Source: Bacillota bacterium (GTDB lineage: Bacteria > Bacillota > Clostridia > Acetivibrionales > DTU013). From it: a stretch of DNA of 64,000 nucleotides. This document shows, piece by piece, positions 42,782 to 52,258 of this stretch; within the stretch, counting starts at the first letter, position 1, and each line of letters opens with the position of its first letter. Both the position numbers and the translations under genes were made by a program. The stretch spans positions 31,131 to 95,130 of the forward strand of contig JAFABI010000007.1 in the NCBI GenBank assembly GCA_023426125.1. Direction: 5' to 3'. Below the pieces are notes generated by a model that saw only the letters and a list, made by a program, of their open reading frames with translations, ran no database searches and was not told the DNA's origin.

Positions 42782-44722
42782 ATGATTGTCTATGAGGCTA
42801 CAAAGCAAGAGTTTATGGAACATGTAGAGAAAGATGAAATTGCGGTGAGGATATATGAAGCCTACAAGGATAAAATTGGACGTACGGCAGAAAATGAAAT
42901 AAACTCGTGGAACAACTCAATGAATTATATGTATAAAGTTCTCAATACGCCAGTGATACCTGAAGAATCAGGTATTGCGATTGAATATAAAATTCCGGCA
43001 TCATCACGAAGGATAGACTTCATGTTATCGGGACTGGATGAAGCAGATCGAAATTCTGTAATAATTATAGAACTTAAGCAATGGGACAAGGTGGAGGTAA
43101 TACAGGACAAGGACGGAGTAGTCAAAACACCCTATATAGGAAGACAAATAACCGCTCATCCTTCCTATCAGGCATGGTCATACGCACAAAACATCTCAGA
43201 ATATAATGAATCGGTTCAAAATGAAGGAGTATGTTTATATCCGTGCGCATATCTTCATAATTACTTTACCAGGGAGAATGACCCTTTAACTCATGAAGTA
43301 TATATGAAATATATTAGAATGGCTCCTGTGTACTCAAAAGGTGATGTTTTTAAGCTGCGCGAATTTATTGTAAAGTATATAAAAAAGCCGGATCATAAGA
43401 AGACGCTTTATATTATTGAAAACGGTAAAATCAGGCCGTCAAAGTCTTTGCAGGATAGCCTGGTGAGAATGCTTGACGGAAATCAGGAATTTATTATGAT
43501 AGACGATCAAAAGGTTGTTTTCGAAACAGCTTTAGGAATGGCAAGAAACGCATATAGATATGGAAAGAAACAAGTATTAATCGTGGAGGGCGGCCCTGGA
43601 ACCGGAAAATCAGTCCTTGCTGTAAATCTGTTAGTGCAACTCACTTCTGAAGATATGGTTTGTCAGTATGTTACAAAAAATAGTGCGCCAAGGGAAGTTT
43701 ATTCACAGAAACTGCAGAATAGCTATAGCAAGGCATATATTGACAACCTGTTTAAAGGTTCCGGCGTTTATTATGAATCAGAAAAAAATGAGTTCGATGT
43801 ATTGATCGTAGACGAGGCCCACCGTCTGGGGGAAAAATCAGGTTTATTTAAAAATAAGGGAGAAAACCAAACGAAAGAAATAATAAATGCTTCCAAACTT
43901 TCCGTGTTTTTTATTGACGAATATCAAAGGATCAGTATAAATGATTTTGGAAACAAGCAGGATATTAAAAAATTTGCTCGTTTGAATAAAGCACAGGTTG
44001 TAGAAATGAAATTGGAGTCCCAGTTTCGATGCAATGGGTCGGACGGATACATCTCGTGGCTGGATGACGTACTTGAAATCGGTAATACTGCAAACTTTGA
44101 CGGGTTTGAGTTTGATTATGATTTCAGGATTGTTGACAATCCAAACGAACTAAGAGAGTTGATTGAGGAAAAGAACAAAATAAACAACAAAGCAAGAGTG
44201 GTTGCCGGATACTGTTGGGATTGGATCACAGCGGGAAAAACAAATAGCAGTATATTTGATATTTCCATAGAGAAGTATAACTTTAAAATGAGCTGGAATT
44301 TAAGCAATACTACGTGGGCCATTGATAAGGATTCCGTTAACCAGGCGGGGTGTATACATACCTCACAGGGTCTTGAATTCGATTATATCGGAGTGATCAT
44401 CGGAAATGATATGAGATATGATGGGGAAAGGATTATCACCGATTTTACAAAGCGAGCAAGAACGGATAAGTCTTTAAACGGCATAAAAAAACTATATATA
44501 AAAAATAAGGACAATGCATTGAAAATTGCTGATCAGATAATCAAGAATACATACAGGGCGCTTATGTCAAGAGGTCAGAAAGGCTGCTATGTATATTGCG
44601 TTGATGAAAGGTTACAGGATTATTTAAGAGAAAGACTTGATAAATTTTACAAGCCAGTTGAATATACGGAGATGACAAAGGTGAGAAACAAAGCTGCTGA
44701 AGATGAGCCGGAGTTTATATGA
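42782..44722 (+). CDS. Nuclease-helicase fusion (DUF2075/Schlafen-type helicase)
   Basis: 646 residues. The N-terminal ~180 residues hold a PD-(D/E)xK-like signature: Asp in RIDFML (~77-82) and E-x-K in IIIELKQW (~96-103). A helicase core follows: Walker A GGPGTGKS (~270-277), Walker B LIVDEAHRLGE (~340-350), an ESQFRCNGSD segment and SF1-type motif HTSQGLEFDYIGVIIG (~524-539). This is the DUF2075 / Schlafen group-3 helicase-like family. With MazG directly before it, the pair looks like a defence or DNA-quality unit. ATG 42782 is preceded by AGGTGAG. Confidence 0.88.
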   Translation: MIVYEATKQEFMEHVEKDEIAVRIYEAYKDKIGRTAENEINSWNNSMNYMYKVLNTPVIPEESGIAIEYKIPASSRRIDFMLSGLDEADRNSVIIIELKQWDKVEVIQDKDGVVKTPYIGRQITAHPSYQAWSYAQNISEYNESVQNEGVCLYPCAYLHNYFTRENDPLTHEVYMKYIRMAPVYSKGDVFKLREFIVKYIKKPDHKKTLYIIENGKIRPSKSLQDSLVRMLDGNQEFIMIDDQKVVFETALGMARNAYRYGKKQVLIVEGGPGTGKSVLAVNLLVQLTSEDMVCQYVTKNSAPREVYSQKLQNSYSKAYIDNLFKGSGVYYESEKNEFDVLIVDEAHRLGEKSGLFKNKGENQTKEIINASKLSVFFIDEYQRISINDFGNKQDIKKFARLNKAQVVEMKLESQFRCNGSDGYISWLDDVLEIGNTANFDGFEFDYDFRIVDNPNELRELIEEKNKINNKARVVAGYCWDWITAGKTNSSIFDISIEKYNFKMSWNLSNTTWAIDKDSVNQAGCIHTSQGLEFDYIGVIIGNDMRYDGERIITDFTKRARTDKSLNGIKKLYIKNKDNALKIADQIIKNTYRALMSRGQKGCYVYCVDERLQDYLRERLDKFYKPVEYTEMTKVRNKAAEDEPEFI

Positions 44723-44945
44723 GGTTTGAAGGAGGGGGCTCAATTATTTTCCCTTTTGTCCTTCACACCAGATTTTCCGGGTGAAATTTTGAATTTGCCA
44801 ATAATGGTTTTCCCATTGCTTTCATATAAGTTTACATACCTGACAGTTCGGTTTGCCTGTTATTTCAGGAACTTTTCTCCATTCATGACGTCAAATTCAG
44901 ATGTAAGTAATAAGGCGGCTCACTGTTAATGAAAGGAAAAGTATT

Positions 44946-45650
44946 ATGGTGAAAAAATCATTAATCACAGCGGCGGGCATAATGGCGATGCTTATACTGT
45001 TATCGGCATGCGGGGCTGCGGGTATTCCTGGAGTGAGCAGCAAAAGCGGCAAATCGGATATTGATAAAAATGAGATACAACAAATCGGAATGTCTTATTC
45101 TCTGCCTCTTTTTCAGCCATTTGATATTACTGAAAGGGAACAGATTTCTACAGTCGTCGATTATCTTGTTTCATTAAATCATTTTGAAACAAAGTTGAAT
45201 CCTAAAGATTATTCGGGAGGGGCCTATAGTATAAAAATACGGTTCAAGGATAATACGGAAAGGATTTTTATCCTCATGGGCAATAAGTTTTTTATAAAGG
45301 ACGGATTTACCTATGAAATCCCCTATAACGAGGCAACTGAATTTGATACGGTTATTGGAGATATTCTACAAACCAGGCAGATGCAAAATGGGGATGCTTT
45401 CGTTGAAGGGACCGTGATTTCCGTTGAAACTGCGGAAAGTGGGCGCAGTGTTTCTTGCGTTATTAGAGATAAAACAAATGGATCTTTCAATATCAATCTG
45501 AAGGATGCAAAGATCATTGACGCTACCGGAAGCGGGTGGATGATTCTCCATGAAAGTGATGCAATAAGAGTCTTTTACTCAGGAGAAGCTCCGACGGATT
45601 CAGGCTCGATTGCTGCCTCGGCGGTTTATATAAAAAACAGCAACGATTAA
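44946..45650 (+). CDS. Lipoprotein of unknown function
   Basis: 234 residues. Signal peptide with lipobox LLSACG (Cys ~22). The mature part has two beta-rich regions: residues ~50-130, alternating strands with FKDNTERIFILMGNKFF, and ~140-234, an OB-like strand set (GTVISVETAESGRSVSCVI, IKNSND). The second could be a DUF3221-like domain as in small secreted proteins. Start ATG 44946 follows AAAGGAAAAG. Ends before a clear terminator. Confidence 0.72.
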   Translation: MVKKSLITAAGIMAMLILLSACGAAGIPGVSSKSGKSDIDKNEIQQIGMSYSLPLFQPFDITEREQISTVVDYLVSLNHFETKLNPKDYSGGAYSIKIRFKDNTERIFILMGNKFFIKDGFTYEIPYNEATEFDTVIGDILQTRQMQNGDAFVEGTVISVETAESGRSVSCVIRDKTNGSFNINLKDAKIIDATGSGWMILHESDAIRVFYSGEAPTDSGSIAASAVYIKNSND

Positions 45651-45683
45651 GAAGATAAAGTCTTTATTTTTTCTTTGCTTTTC

Positions 45684-45708
45684 TCACCCTTTTGGGTGAT
45701 GCTTTTTT
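45684..45708 (+). terminator. Rho-independent terminator
   Basis: TCACCC / GGGTGA with a four-T loop followed by TGCTTTTTTT. Confidence 0.8.
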
Positions 45709-45788
45709 TAAACATTTTTTATATACATATATTGATGAAATCTATCGAAATCAGCCACGGGAAAATTTGTCCAATGAGGTGAAGACGG

Positions 45789-46010
45789 TTGAACATATAT
45801 TATCATGTTGTGGAGTTTGCTAAAAGTAAAAAATGCAAATTTAATTTTTGGTACTGCAAAGAAGGACATTTTGATGTTCCGGGAAACGTAGAGGTGAATC
45901 TTGCAAAGTCTGTCGGTCCGGTTATATTTGACACCCAGTCGGATAGCATTTTGACTCTGGAGGAAAAGGAGGCGATTGTGCGATGCGTGATGAAAAATAT
46001 CCGCCTGTAA
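45789..46010 (+). CDS. Small hypothetical protein
   Basis: 73 residues from TTG 45789 with GAGGTG upstream. One strand-helix pattern, NIYYHVVEFAKSKKCKFNFWYC, then an acidic helix LTLEEKEAIVRCVMKN. No known family, no membrane segment. It is convergent with the AraC gene at 46065. Confidence 0.5.
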   Translation: MNIYYHVVEFAKSKKCKFNFWYCKEGHFDVPGNVEVNLAKSVGPVIFDTQSDSILTLEEKEAIVRCVMKNIRL

Positions 46011-46064
46011 AATCCAGGTGATATTACGAAAAATTTCATTTTGCATCAGGCCGTTATAAAGTAA

Positions 46065-46949
46065 CTACATAAAAGACTTAACAGATTTCGCGTATACGCT
46101 GGGAGACATGCCGGTCACCTTGCTGAAATGCCTGGAAAAGCTGTGGATGCTGCTATATCCAAGCTTTTCGGAAATCTCGGTCAGGTTCATGTTTTCTTCC
46201 CGGATATAAATCCTGGCTTTTTCGATCTTCAATTCCTTAAAAAACTCGATAACCCCCATTCCTTTCTTCGACTTAAACAATGTCACGAGATGAGTCCTGC
46301 TCATTTTCATATAGGAGCAGATAGCCTGGAGATTCAGGCTGCATTCGATGTTTTCCATCATATAACTTTCAAGTCTTTTTAGGATATCCTCTTCCGTTCT
46401 TTCTTTTGCAGCCGTCGAAATCCGCTGTCCCAGTTTTAGCTGCATGTTCTTTCTTGCCAGATTGATCAGCAAAGTCTGAAGGTAGATTTGTATCATTTGC
46501 TCGGATGCAAATGAACCTTCCCTTTTTCGCACCAGCGTATTGTTCATGGGATCATTGAACGGGGGCAGGAATGCTTTAAAACCTTCTTTTATGATATTTC
46601 CAAGGATATTTTTTTCATAATCTCCTACGGAAAAGAGTTTGCCTTCAAAGAATTTCATCGCCTCAGATCTGCATATGAAGGAGATAACGATGATGTTCGG
46701 CGCTATTTTTCGATTTGCCCAGACACTGTGAAATTCATTGGGTTTATGAAATATCAGGTCTCCCTGTGTCAACTTATAACCGGTGCTGTCTGCCATAACT
46801 TCAGCATCGCCTTTGTCAACATAAAGCAGTTCCCAGAAATTATGACTCTCACCCCGGAAGATAAAATCTTTCGCGAATTCGAAATAATGCAGAGACACAA
46901 GGGATTCTATCAAAAATTCCTGCTTGAGCTTCAGCTTTACAAATTCCAT
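46065..46949 (-). CDS. AraC-family regulator with N-terminal cupin
   Basis: 294 residues. An N-terminal cupin sensor (NFWELLYVDKGDAEV, LIFHKPNEFHSVWANRK) and a C-terminal double HTH (LQAICSYMKMSRTHLVTLF and LTEISEKLGYSSIHSFSRHF, ending GMSPSVYAK). Cupin-AraC regulators bind small sugars or derivatives. It is divergent from the sugar isomerase gene at 47104, with 154 bases between, and probably controls that operon. ATG 46949 has AGGAG seven bases upstream. Confidence 0.92.
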   Translation of the reverse strand: MEFVKLKLKQEFLIESLVSLHYFEFAKDFIFRGESHNFWELLYVDKGDAEVMADSTGYKLTQGDLIFHKPNEFHSVWANRKIAPNIIVISFICRSEAMKFFEGKLFSVGDYEKNILGNIIKEGFKAFLPPFNDPMNNTLVRKREGSFASEQMIQIYLQTLLINLARKNMQLKLGQRISTAAKERTEEDILKRLESYMMENIECSLNLQAICSYMKMSRTHLVTLFKSKKGMGVIEFFKELKIEKARIYIREENMNLTEISEKLGYSSIHSFSRHFSKVTGMSPSVYAKSVKSFM

Positions 46950-47103
46950 AAATCCGTCTCCTGTCAGAAGTGTATATTTATATATTACACAATTATCGGT
47001 ACTGATAAAAGTGTTAAATTATTTGATTTTTATGCTAAAGAATTACGTCCGGATTTTCTATACAATGATGATCAGGACCTATTTTATTTTGGAGGTGTTT
47101 CGT

Positions 47104-47952
47104 TTGAAAAAGGGGATCAGCATCTGGTCTTTTCCGGCGGATATGGACATACCCAACTGCTTAAGGCTTGCAAAGCAGGCGGGGTTTGAAGGGATAGAGC
47201 TCGGGTTGAACGAGAACGGACCCATGAGCCTTGAAAGTGGTGCGGAGGAAATAAAGGCATACAGGGAGCTGGCAGAGAAAGAGGGCATACGCATCAGCAG
47301 CCTTGCTACCGGGCTTTACTGGTCGTATTCACTTACAAGCGGCAACGAAGAAATACGCCGCAAGGCCATGGGGATTGCAAAAAAACAACTGGATGCGGCT
47401 GAATTGCTTGGAGCTGATACGATCCTTGTGGTCCCCGGCGCTGTAGGAGTCGACTTTATCCCCGGCTGCGAAGTCGTTGATTATGACGATGCTTATGAAA
47501 GGGCCCTGGAAGCCGTTAAGGAATTGGCGGGATATGCAGCGGAAAAAAAGGTGAATATAGGCCTTGAAAACGTATGGAACAAATTCCTCCTCTCGCCGCT
47601 GGAAATGAGAAGCTTCATTGACAGGATAAACTCGGATTTTGTCGGAGCATATCTGGACGTAGGCAATGTTGTATATACAGGCTATCCGGAGCAGTGGGTG
47701 AAGATTCTCGGCAAGCGGATCAAAAAAGTGCATTTGAAGGATTACAGAAGGGACGTGGGCGGGGCGGCAGGGTTTGTGGATCTTCTGTCAGGGGACGTAA
47801 ACTATCCTGCAGTTGTGGAAGAACTGAAAAAGGCGGGGTATGACAGCTTTGTGACCGCCGAAATGATACCGCCGGCGCCATTCTATAAATATTACCCGGA
47901 ACAGCTCATATACAATACATCAAATTCTATGGACAGGATATTGGGAAAGTAG
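47104..47952 (+). CDS. Sugar phosphate isomerase/epimerase (AP-endonuclease-2 TIM barrel)
   Basis: 282 residues from TTG 47104, preceded at eight bases by GGAGGT; the frame is open further upstream but overlaps the divergent promoter zone. It starts KKGISIWSF, then GFEGIELGL (metal-proximal Glu), GADTILVVPG, NIGLENVWNKF (Glu ligand), GAYLDVGNVVYTG (Asp), KVHLKDYRRD (His-Lys) and FVTAEMIPP (Glu). These are the four metal-binding positions of the xylose-isomerase-like family including IolE/IolI/DTE. It heads the operon that continues with an oxidoreductase, so it may epimerise a keto-sugar or inosose. Confidence 0.88.
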   Translation: MKKGISIWSFPADMDIPNCLRLAKQAGFEGIELGLNENGPMSLESGAEEIKAYRELAEKEGIRISSLATGLYWSYSLTSGNEEIRRKAMGIAKKQLDAAELLGADTILVVPGAVGVDFIPGCEVVDYDDAYERALEAVKELAGYAAEKKVNIGLENVWNKFLLSPLEMRSFIDRINSDFVGAYLDVGNVVYTGYPEQWVKILGKRIKKVHLKDYRRDVGGAAGFVDLLSGDVNYPAVVEELKKAGYDSFVTAEMIPPAPFYKYYPEQLIYNTSNSMDRILGK

Positions 47953-47985
47953 GGACGGCTGCGGTCCCTGAAAAGGAGGAGCATC

Positions 47986-48978
47986 ATGATCAAGATTGGG
48001 TTGATTGGCGCAGGCTTTATGGGAGGTACCCATGCCGCCTGTTATGAAGCGCTGTTGGCGAAGGTTGATTTTAAGGTCACCGCGATTGCGGATCCGGACT
48101 CCGACAGGGTGGAAAAGCTCGCCCGGAAATTCGGAGCAAAGGTATATGCCACAGGAAAGGAGCTTATTGAAAATGGCGATGTCAATACCGTCGATATCTG
48201 CCTGCCTACCTTCCTGCATACGGAACATGCCTTATTGGCAATGAAAAAAGGCTATAACGTATTGATAGAAAAGCCGGTCTGTCTTCATGAGGAAGAAGCC
48301 TGCAGACTGCTGGAAATGAAGCAGAAAACAGGGGCCAGGGTAGCGGTAGGCCATTGTATCCGTTTCTGGCCTGAGTATGTATACCTCAAAAAGCTGATTG
48401 AAAATAAAACCTATGGCAGGCTTATTTCCGGAGTTTTTAAGAGGATCAGCCCGAGGCCTTTGTGGGGGTGGGAGCAATGGTTGCTTGACAGTAAGAGAAG
48501 CGGTTCCGCCGCATTGGATATGCATTATGTAAGATACATCCTGGGGGTTCCGGCCGATATCAAGGCGGAAGTCAGTGCGATGGATGGCAATAATGAGCAC
48601 ATTTTCAGCCTTTATAAATATGAAGATGCCGTAGTTTCCATTGAAGGAGGCTGGGATTATCCTATGGGGATGCCCTTTGAGATGGAGTATCGGGTGAGGT
48701 TTGACAGGGCAACTGTCGTTTTCAATTCGGGCAGGACTCCTTCCCTCATGTTGTATAATGAAGACGGTACGGTCACACAGCCTGTGCCGGAACAGGAATT
48801 CAATTCGGAAAGCGAAGGGCTGGGAGGGAATTTATCCAGCCTCGGCGGGTACTTCAATGAAATAAAATATTTCCTTGAATGCCTGAAAAGCGGGGATGAA
48901 ATCAAAATAGCTCCGCTGGAGGAAGGAATTGAGTCCTTCAGACTGATAATGAAAGAGATCAAGGCTGCGGAAAAGTAA
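47986..48978 (+). CDS. Gfo/Idh/MocA-family oxidoreductase
   Basis: 330 residues. Rossmann start IGLIGAGFMGGTHAACY, then CLPTFLHTEHALLAM and the family EKPVCLHEEEA motif with the catalytic-region Lys. The C-terminal beta domain carries SAALDMHYVRYILG with the second conserved acid/His. NAD(P)-dependent sugar or inositol dehydrogenation is the family role. Thirty-three bases after the isomerase gene, AAGGAGG at start. It could make the ketone that the DegT aminotransferase then aminates. Confidence 0.92.
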   Translation: MIKIGLIGAGFMGGTHAACYEALLAKVDFKVTAIADPDSDRVEKLARKFGAKVYATGKELIENGDVNTVDICLPTFLHTEHALLAMKKGYNVLIEKPVCLHEEEACRLLEMKQKTGARVAVGHCIRFWPEYVYLKKLIENKTYGRLISGVFKRISPRPLWGWEQWLLDSKRSGSAALDMHYVRYILGVPADIKAEVSAMDGNNEHIFSLYKYEDAVVSIEGGWDYPMGMPFEMEYRVRFDRATVVFNSGRTPSLMLYNEDGTVTQPVPEQEFNSESEGLGGNLSSLGGYFNEIKYFLECLKSGDEIKIAPLEEGIESFRLIMKEIKAAEK

Positions 48979-49109
48979 CGGATACTACAGCGAAAAAAAC
49001 ATTCATTCATCAATTAACATATACTGGTTTAAAACTGATTCGCCTGCCAATTCGGTTTATGGTACAATAGATTTGTACCATGTATTTTGTTCTGCAGGGA
49101 GGGTGTCAG

Positions 49110-50111
49110 GTGGACTGCAGTTTTTTGGACGATGATAAATATAAGGATGTAATGCTGTTGAGGATGGTAGACAACAACAACGGCCTTCCGTTCTTTATGC
49201 GCAGGTATTCGCCTCAGCCGGATGCCGATTCTTCTGCTTTGCACAGGCATGAATATATGCAGATCAATTATGTGATGCGGGGCAAGGGGAAGCACCAGCT
49301 CAACGGGCATGAATTCGACATAGTCAAGGGGGACATCTTCGTAATCCCGCCCTTTGTCCCGCACCGCATTATCTCCATTGCCTGCAATGATATGGAGATT
49401 TTTGAGTTTGAGTTCCTTACGGGTTTTATCAATCAAAGCTTCGATCTCATGGAAAATACCGAATCCTTTATGGATTTTGCCTATATAGAACCGTTCCTGG
49501 TAAGTGAAAACCAGGTGAAGCCGCGCATGAACCTTACCGGCAAGACGATGCTGGAGGTAGAAAGCATACTGGACGAAGCAATGCAGGAATATGAGGGGAG
49601 AAATGCCGGCTTCATGCTTCTTGTCAAATCCCTGCTGCTAAAGCTGCTTGTCCTGGTGGGACGCGAATTTACAAAAAAGCTTAAGGATTCGGAAGCCTTC
49701 TCCATGTTTCACCGCCACAAGGATGCTATCATGGGCGCCATTCAATATATCAACGACAACTATAGCGAGGATTTGAACGCAGATGAGCTGGCGGTGCGGT
49801 TCATGCTTTCGCCGTCCTATTTCAGATATCTTTTTAAAAATATCACTGCACAGACTTTTACCCAGTACCTTACGGGTATACGCATTTCAAAGGCCCTTGA
49901 TCTATTGGGGACGACGGATAAAAGGGTGCTGGACATTTGCTTTGAGACGGGCTTCGGCAATGTGCACCATTTCAATAAAATATTCCGGCAGCAAACCGGC
50001 GTCACTCCGCTGGAGTATAGAAAAAGCAGCAGACTTCGTAAAATTGGTGACGAAGAGGATAGAATCCGCAAAGAAATATTGAACAGACCCCTGTATAATT
50101 TAAACCGATGA
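49110..50111 (+). CDS. AraC-family regulator with N-terminal cupin
   Basis: 333 residues from GTG 49110, with GGGAGG at eight bases; an ATG at 49080 lies upstream of that site. The N-terminus has a cupin (LHRHEYMQINYVMRGKGKHQ, VIPPFVPHRI). The C-terminal HTH pair reads LNADELAVRFMLSPSYFRYLF and VLDICFETGFGNVHHFNKIF, ending GVTPLEYRK. It sits inside the operon between oxidoreductase and aminotransferase genes, a second regulator of the same locus, and could respond to a pathway intermediate. Confidence 0.9.
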   Translation: MDCSFLDDDKYKDVMLLRMVDNNNGLPFFMRRYSPQPDADSSALHRHEYMQINYVMRGKGKHQLNGHEFDIVKGDIFVIPPFVPHRIISIACNDMEIFEFEFLTGFINQSFDLMENTESFMDFAYIEPFLVSENQVKPRMNLTGKTMLEVESILDEAMQEYEGRNAGFMLLVKSLLLKLLVLVGREFTKKLKDSEAFSMFHRHKDAIMGAIQYINDNYSEDLNADELAVRFMLSPSYFRYLFKNITAQTFTQYLTGIRISKALDLLGTTDKRVLDICFETGFGNVHHFNKIFRQQTGVTPLEYRKSSRLRKIGDEEDRIRKEILNRPLYNLNR

Positions 50112-50134
50112 CGTAAGAAAGGGGTTTGTTCTAT

Positions 50135-51463
50135 ATGAATGAGGTTCTTGCTCTTTTTGGAGGGAAAAAAGCTGTTTGCTCCGATCCGGGAGATATTTTT
50201 ACATGGCCCATTGTGACAAAAGAAGATGAGGAGGCCGTGCTGGAGGTTTTACGTAAAGGTGGAATGTCGGGTACCGATGTCACGAAGCAGTTTGAGAAGG
50301 AGTTTGCAGACTGGCAGGGGACGGAGTTCGCATTGGGCTTCAACAATGGCACATCGGCTTTGCAGGCAGCAATGTTCGGCTGCGGGGTGGGTGTCGGCGA
50401 TGAGATCCTTTGCCCCAGTGTAACTTACTGGGCGTCGGCGATCCAGGTTTTTTCCATCGGCGGGACAGTTGTTTTTGCAGATATCGATCCCGTGACTCTC
50501 TGCATTGATCCAAAAGATATTGAAAGAAGGATCAGCAGCCGGACAAAAGCAATCATGGTGGTGCATTATCTCGGCCATCCCGCCGACATGGACGCCATTA
50601 TGGAGATTGCCGGGAAGCATGGCATCAAGGTGATCGAAGATGTCTCCCATACACAGGGGGGCCTATACAAGGGACGGAAGCTGGGAACCATCGGTGATGT
50701 AGGCGCTATGTCGCTGATGAGCGGGAAATCCCTTGCCATCGGTGAAGCAGGTATGCTGGTGACCGATGACCGTGAGATATACGAAAGGGCAATCGCCCTG
50801 GGGCATTATGACAGGTTTGATGACAGCATACGTACGGAAGAATTGAGACCATATGCAGGACTGCCCCTGGGGGGATACAAGTATCGCATGCACCAGTTGA
50901 GTTCCGCCATGGGACGGGTGCAGCTCAAGTATTATGATGAGCGGTGCAGGGAAATCAGGAAGGCCATGAACTATTTCTGGGATCTTCTTGAAGGAGTACC
51001 GGGTCTTCGGGCGCACCGGGTGTCTGAAGAAACCGGCAGCAATATGGCCGGATGGTATGCAGCCCGGGGGATTTACCGGCCCGAGGAGCTTGGCGGCCTG
51101 TCGGTGACGCGTTTTTGTGAAGCTGTCAGGGCGGAGGGTGTGGAAATCTGTACGCCCGGCTGCAACGCTGCCCTGCATACCCATGCGCTGTTTAAGAGTT
51201 GTGACATCTATGGAAATGGAAAGCCTACAAGAATTGCGTATTCTGAAAGGGATGTCAGGGAGCTGGATGAAAGCTTGCCTGTGAGTGAAGCGATAGGCTC
51301 ACTTATCTATGCCATCCCGTGGTTTAAAAAGTATAAGCCGGAGATCATCAAGGAGTATGCCAATGCCTTCCGCAAGGCCAGTGAAAATTACAGGGAGCTC
51401 TTGAAGGATGATGCGGGGAATCCGGCGAAATTGGGTGGATGGCATTTCTTCAGGCATAGGTGA
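50135..51463 (+). CDS. DegT/DnrJ/EryC1/StrS-family aminotransferase
   Basis: 442 residues from ATG 50135 (GAAAGGGG upstream; ATG at 50126 is less suited). PLP-dependent sugar aminotransferase fold: LGFNNGTSALQAAM, VIEDVSHTQGG (Asp binding PLP N1) and MSGKSLAIGEAGML with the PLP lysine in SGK. The standard motif is S-F-x-x-x-K, slightly altered here. Length is longer than the usual 370 by a C-terminal extension (~390-442). It would aminate a keto-sugar or keto-cyclitol; combined with the oxidoreductase it resembles steps in aminocyclitol or kanosamine-type chemistry. The four amidohydrolase genes follow. Confidence 0.9.
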   Translation: MNEVLALFGGKKAVCSDPGDIFTWPIVTKEDEEAVLEVLRKGGMSGTDVTKQFEKEFADWQGTEFALGFNNGTSALQAAMFGCGVGVGDEILCPSVTYWASAIQVFSIGGTVVFADIDPVTLCIDPKDIERRISSRTKAIMVVHYLGHPADMDAIMEIAGKHGIKVIEDVSHTQGGLYKGRKLGTIGDVGAMSLMSGKSLAIGEAGMLVTDDREIYERAIALGHYDRFDDSIRTEELRPYAGLPLGGYKYRMHQLSSAMGRVQLKYYDERCREIRKAMNYFWDLLEGVPGLRAHRVSEETGSNMAGWYAARGIYRPEELGGLSVTRFCEAVRAEGVEICTPGCNAALHTHALFKSCDIYGNGKPTRIAYSERDVRELDESLPVSEAIGSLIYAIPWFKKYKPEIIKEYANAFRKASENYRELLKDDAGNPAKLGGWHFFRHR

Positions 51464-51487
51464 TTGACTGCGAGAGGGGTGAGGAGA

Positions 51488-52258
51488 ATGGATCTGCTGC
51501 CGTTTTTTGACTGCAGCTGTTCCTTCGGAATGCGAGGGATAGTAAATCCGGGTTCCTTCCATACGGTGGAGGAGCTCGTTGGCAAGATGGAGTATTATGG
51601 CGTTAAAAAGGCGCTGGTTTACCATTCCATGGCCCGGGAATACAGTCCTGCGATAGGCAACCGGATGTTGATGGAAAGCATCCGGGACTATCCGCAGCTA
51701 TGCCCGGTATGGGTGGTTATGCCACACCATACCGGTGAGTTTCCCGAGCCTTTGGAATTGAAGCGGCAACTGAGGGAGCATGGCATTAAGGCTGTCCGCG
51801 TGTTCCCTGCTGTTTCGGACCAAAATTACAGCATTGCGGGCTGGAACTGCGGCGACCTTTTTGACATGCTGCAGTCCTGCGGACTGCCTGTTTTCATAGG
51901 ACTTGACCAATTGGACTGGAATCAGCTGCATGCATTGTGCAGCGAGCATCCCGGGCTCAAGGTGGTGCTGACGGACGTGCATTACAGAATAGACAGAAAC
52001 CTGTATGCCTTATTGGAGAAATTCGACAGGCTGTGCATAGAAACATACGGATATAAGGTACATAACGGGATCGAAGAAATAACAGGAAAGTTCGGGGCGC
52101 ACAGGTTGATATTTGGCAGCGGAATGCCGGTTTCTTCAGGAGCTTCCGCCGTTTCCATGATCAATTATGCACGTATCGGGGAAGCCGAAAAGCGTCAGAT
52201 TGCTTTTGAAAACCTGGAAAACCTTTTGGGAGGTGTAGCGTATGAGCAGCATCTATGA
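51488..52258 (+). CDS. Amidohydrolase-2-fold protein, metal site lost (pair 1, first member)
   Basis: 256 residues, ATG 51488 with GTGAGGAG before it. The TIM-barrel layout matches the amidohydrolase-2 (ACMSD/PDC-lactonase-like) paralog encoded next, but ligands are gone. The usual H-x-H is D-C-S-C-S (~8-12), the strand-5 His is absent in PVFIGLD (~134), the strand-6 region is VVLTDVHYR (~158), and the catalytic Asp of the xSDxP motif is Gly in FGSGMPVS (~208). It overlaps the next gene by 17 bases. It is unlikely to be a metal-dependent hydrolase and probably serves as a partner or ligand-binding subunit. Confidence 0.8.
   Translation: MDLLPFFDCSCSFGMRGIVNPGSFHTVEELVGKMEYYGVKKALVYHSMAREYSPAIGNRMLMESIRDYPQLCPVWVVMPHHTGEFPEPLELKRQLREHGIKAVRVFPAVSDQNYSIAGWNCGDLFDMLQSCGLPVFIGLDQLDWNQLHALCSEHPGLKVVLTDVHYRIDRNLYALLEKFDRLCIETYGYKVHNGIEEITGKFGAHRLIFGSGMPVSSGASAVSMINYARIGEAEKRQIAFENLENLLGGVAYEQHL

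Noticed and set aside
44726..44929. 67-codon frame after the nuclease/helicase gene.
   Set aside because: Composition is unlike a soluble or membrane protein, there is no family motif, and the frame looks like chance openness.
48983..48992. TACTACAGCG, same ten bases as the end of the MITE-like element at 26455.
   Set aside because: No partner inverted repeat nearby; a ten-base match in 64 kb can arise by chance.
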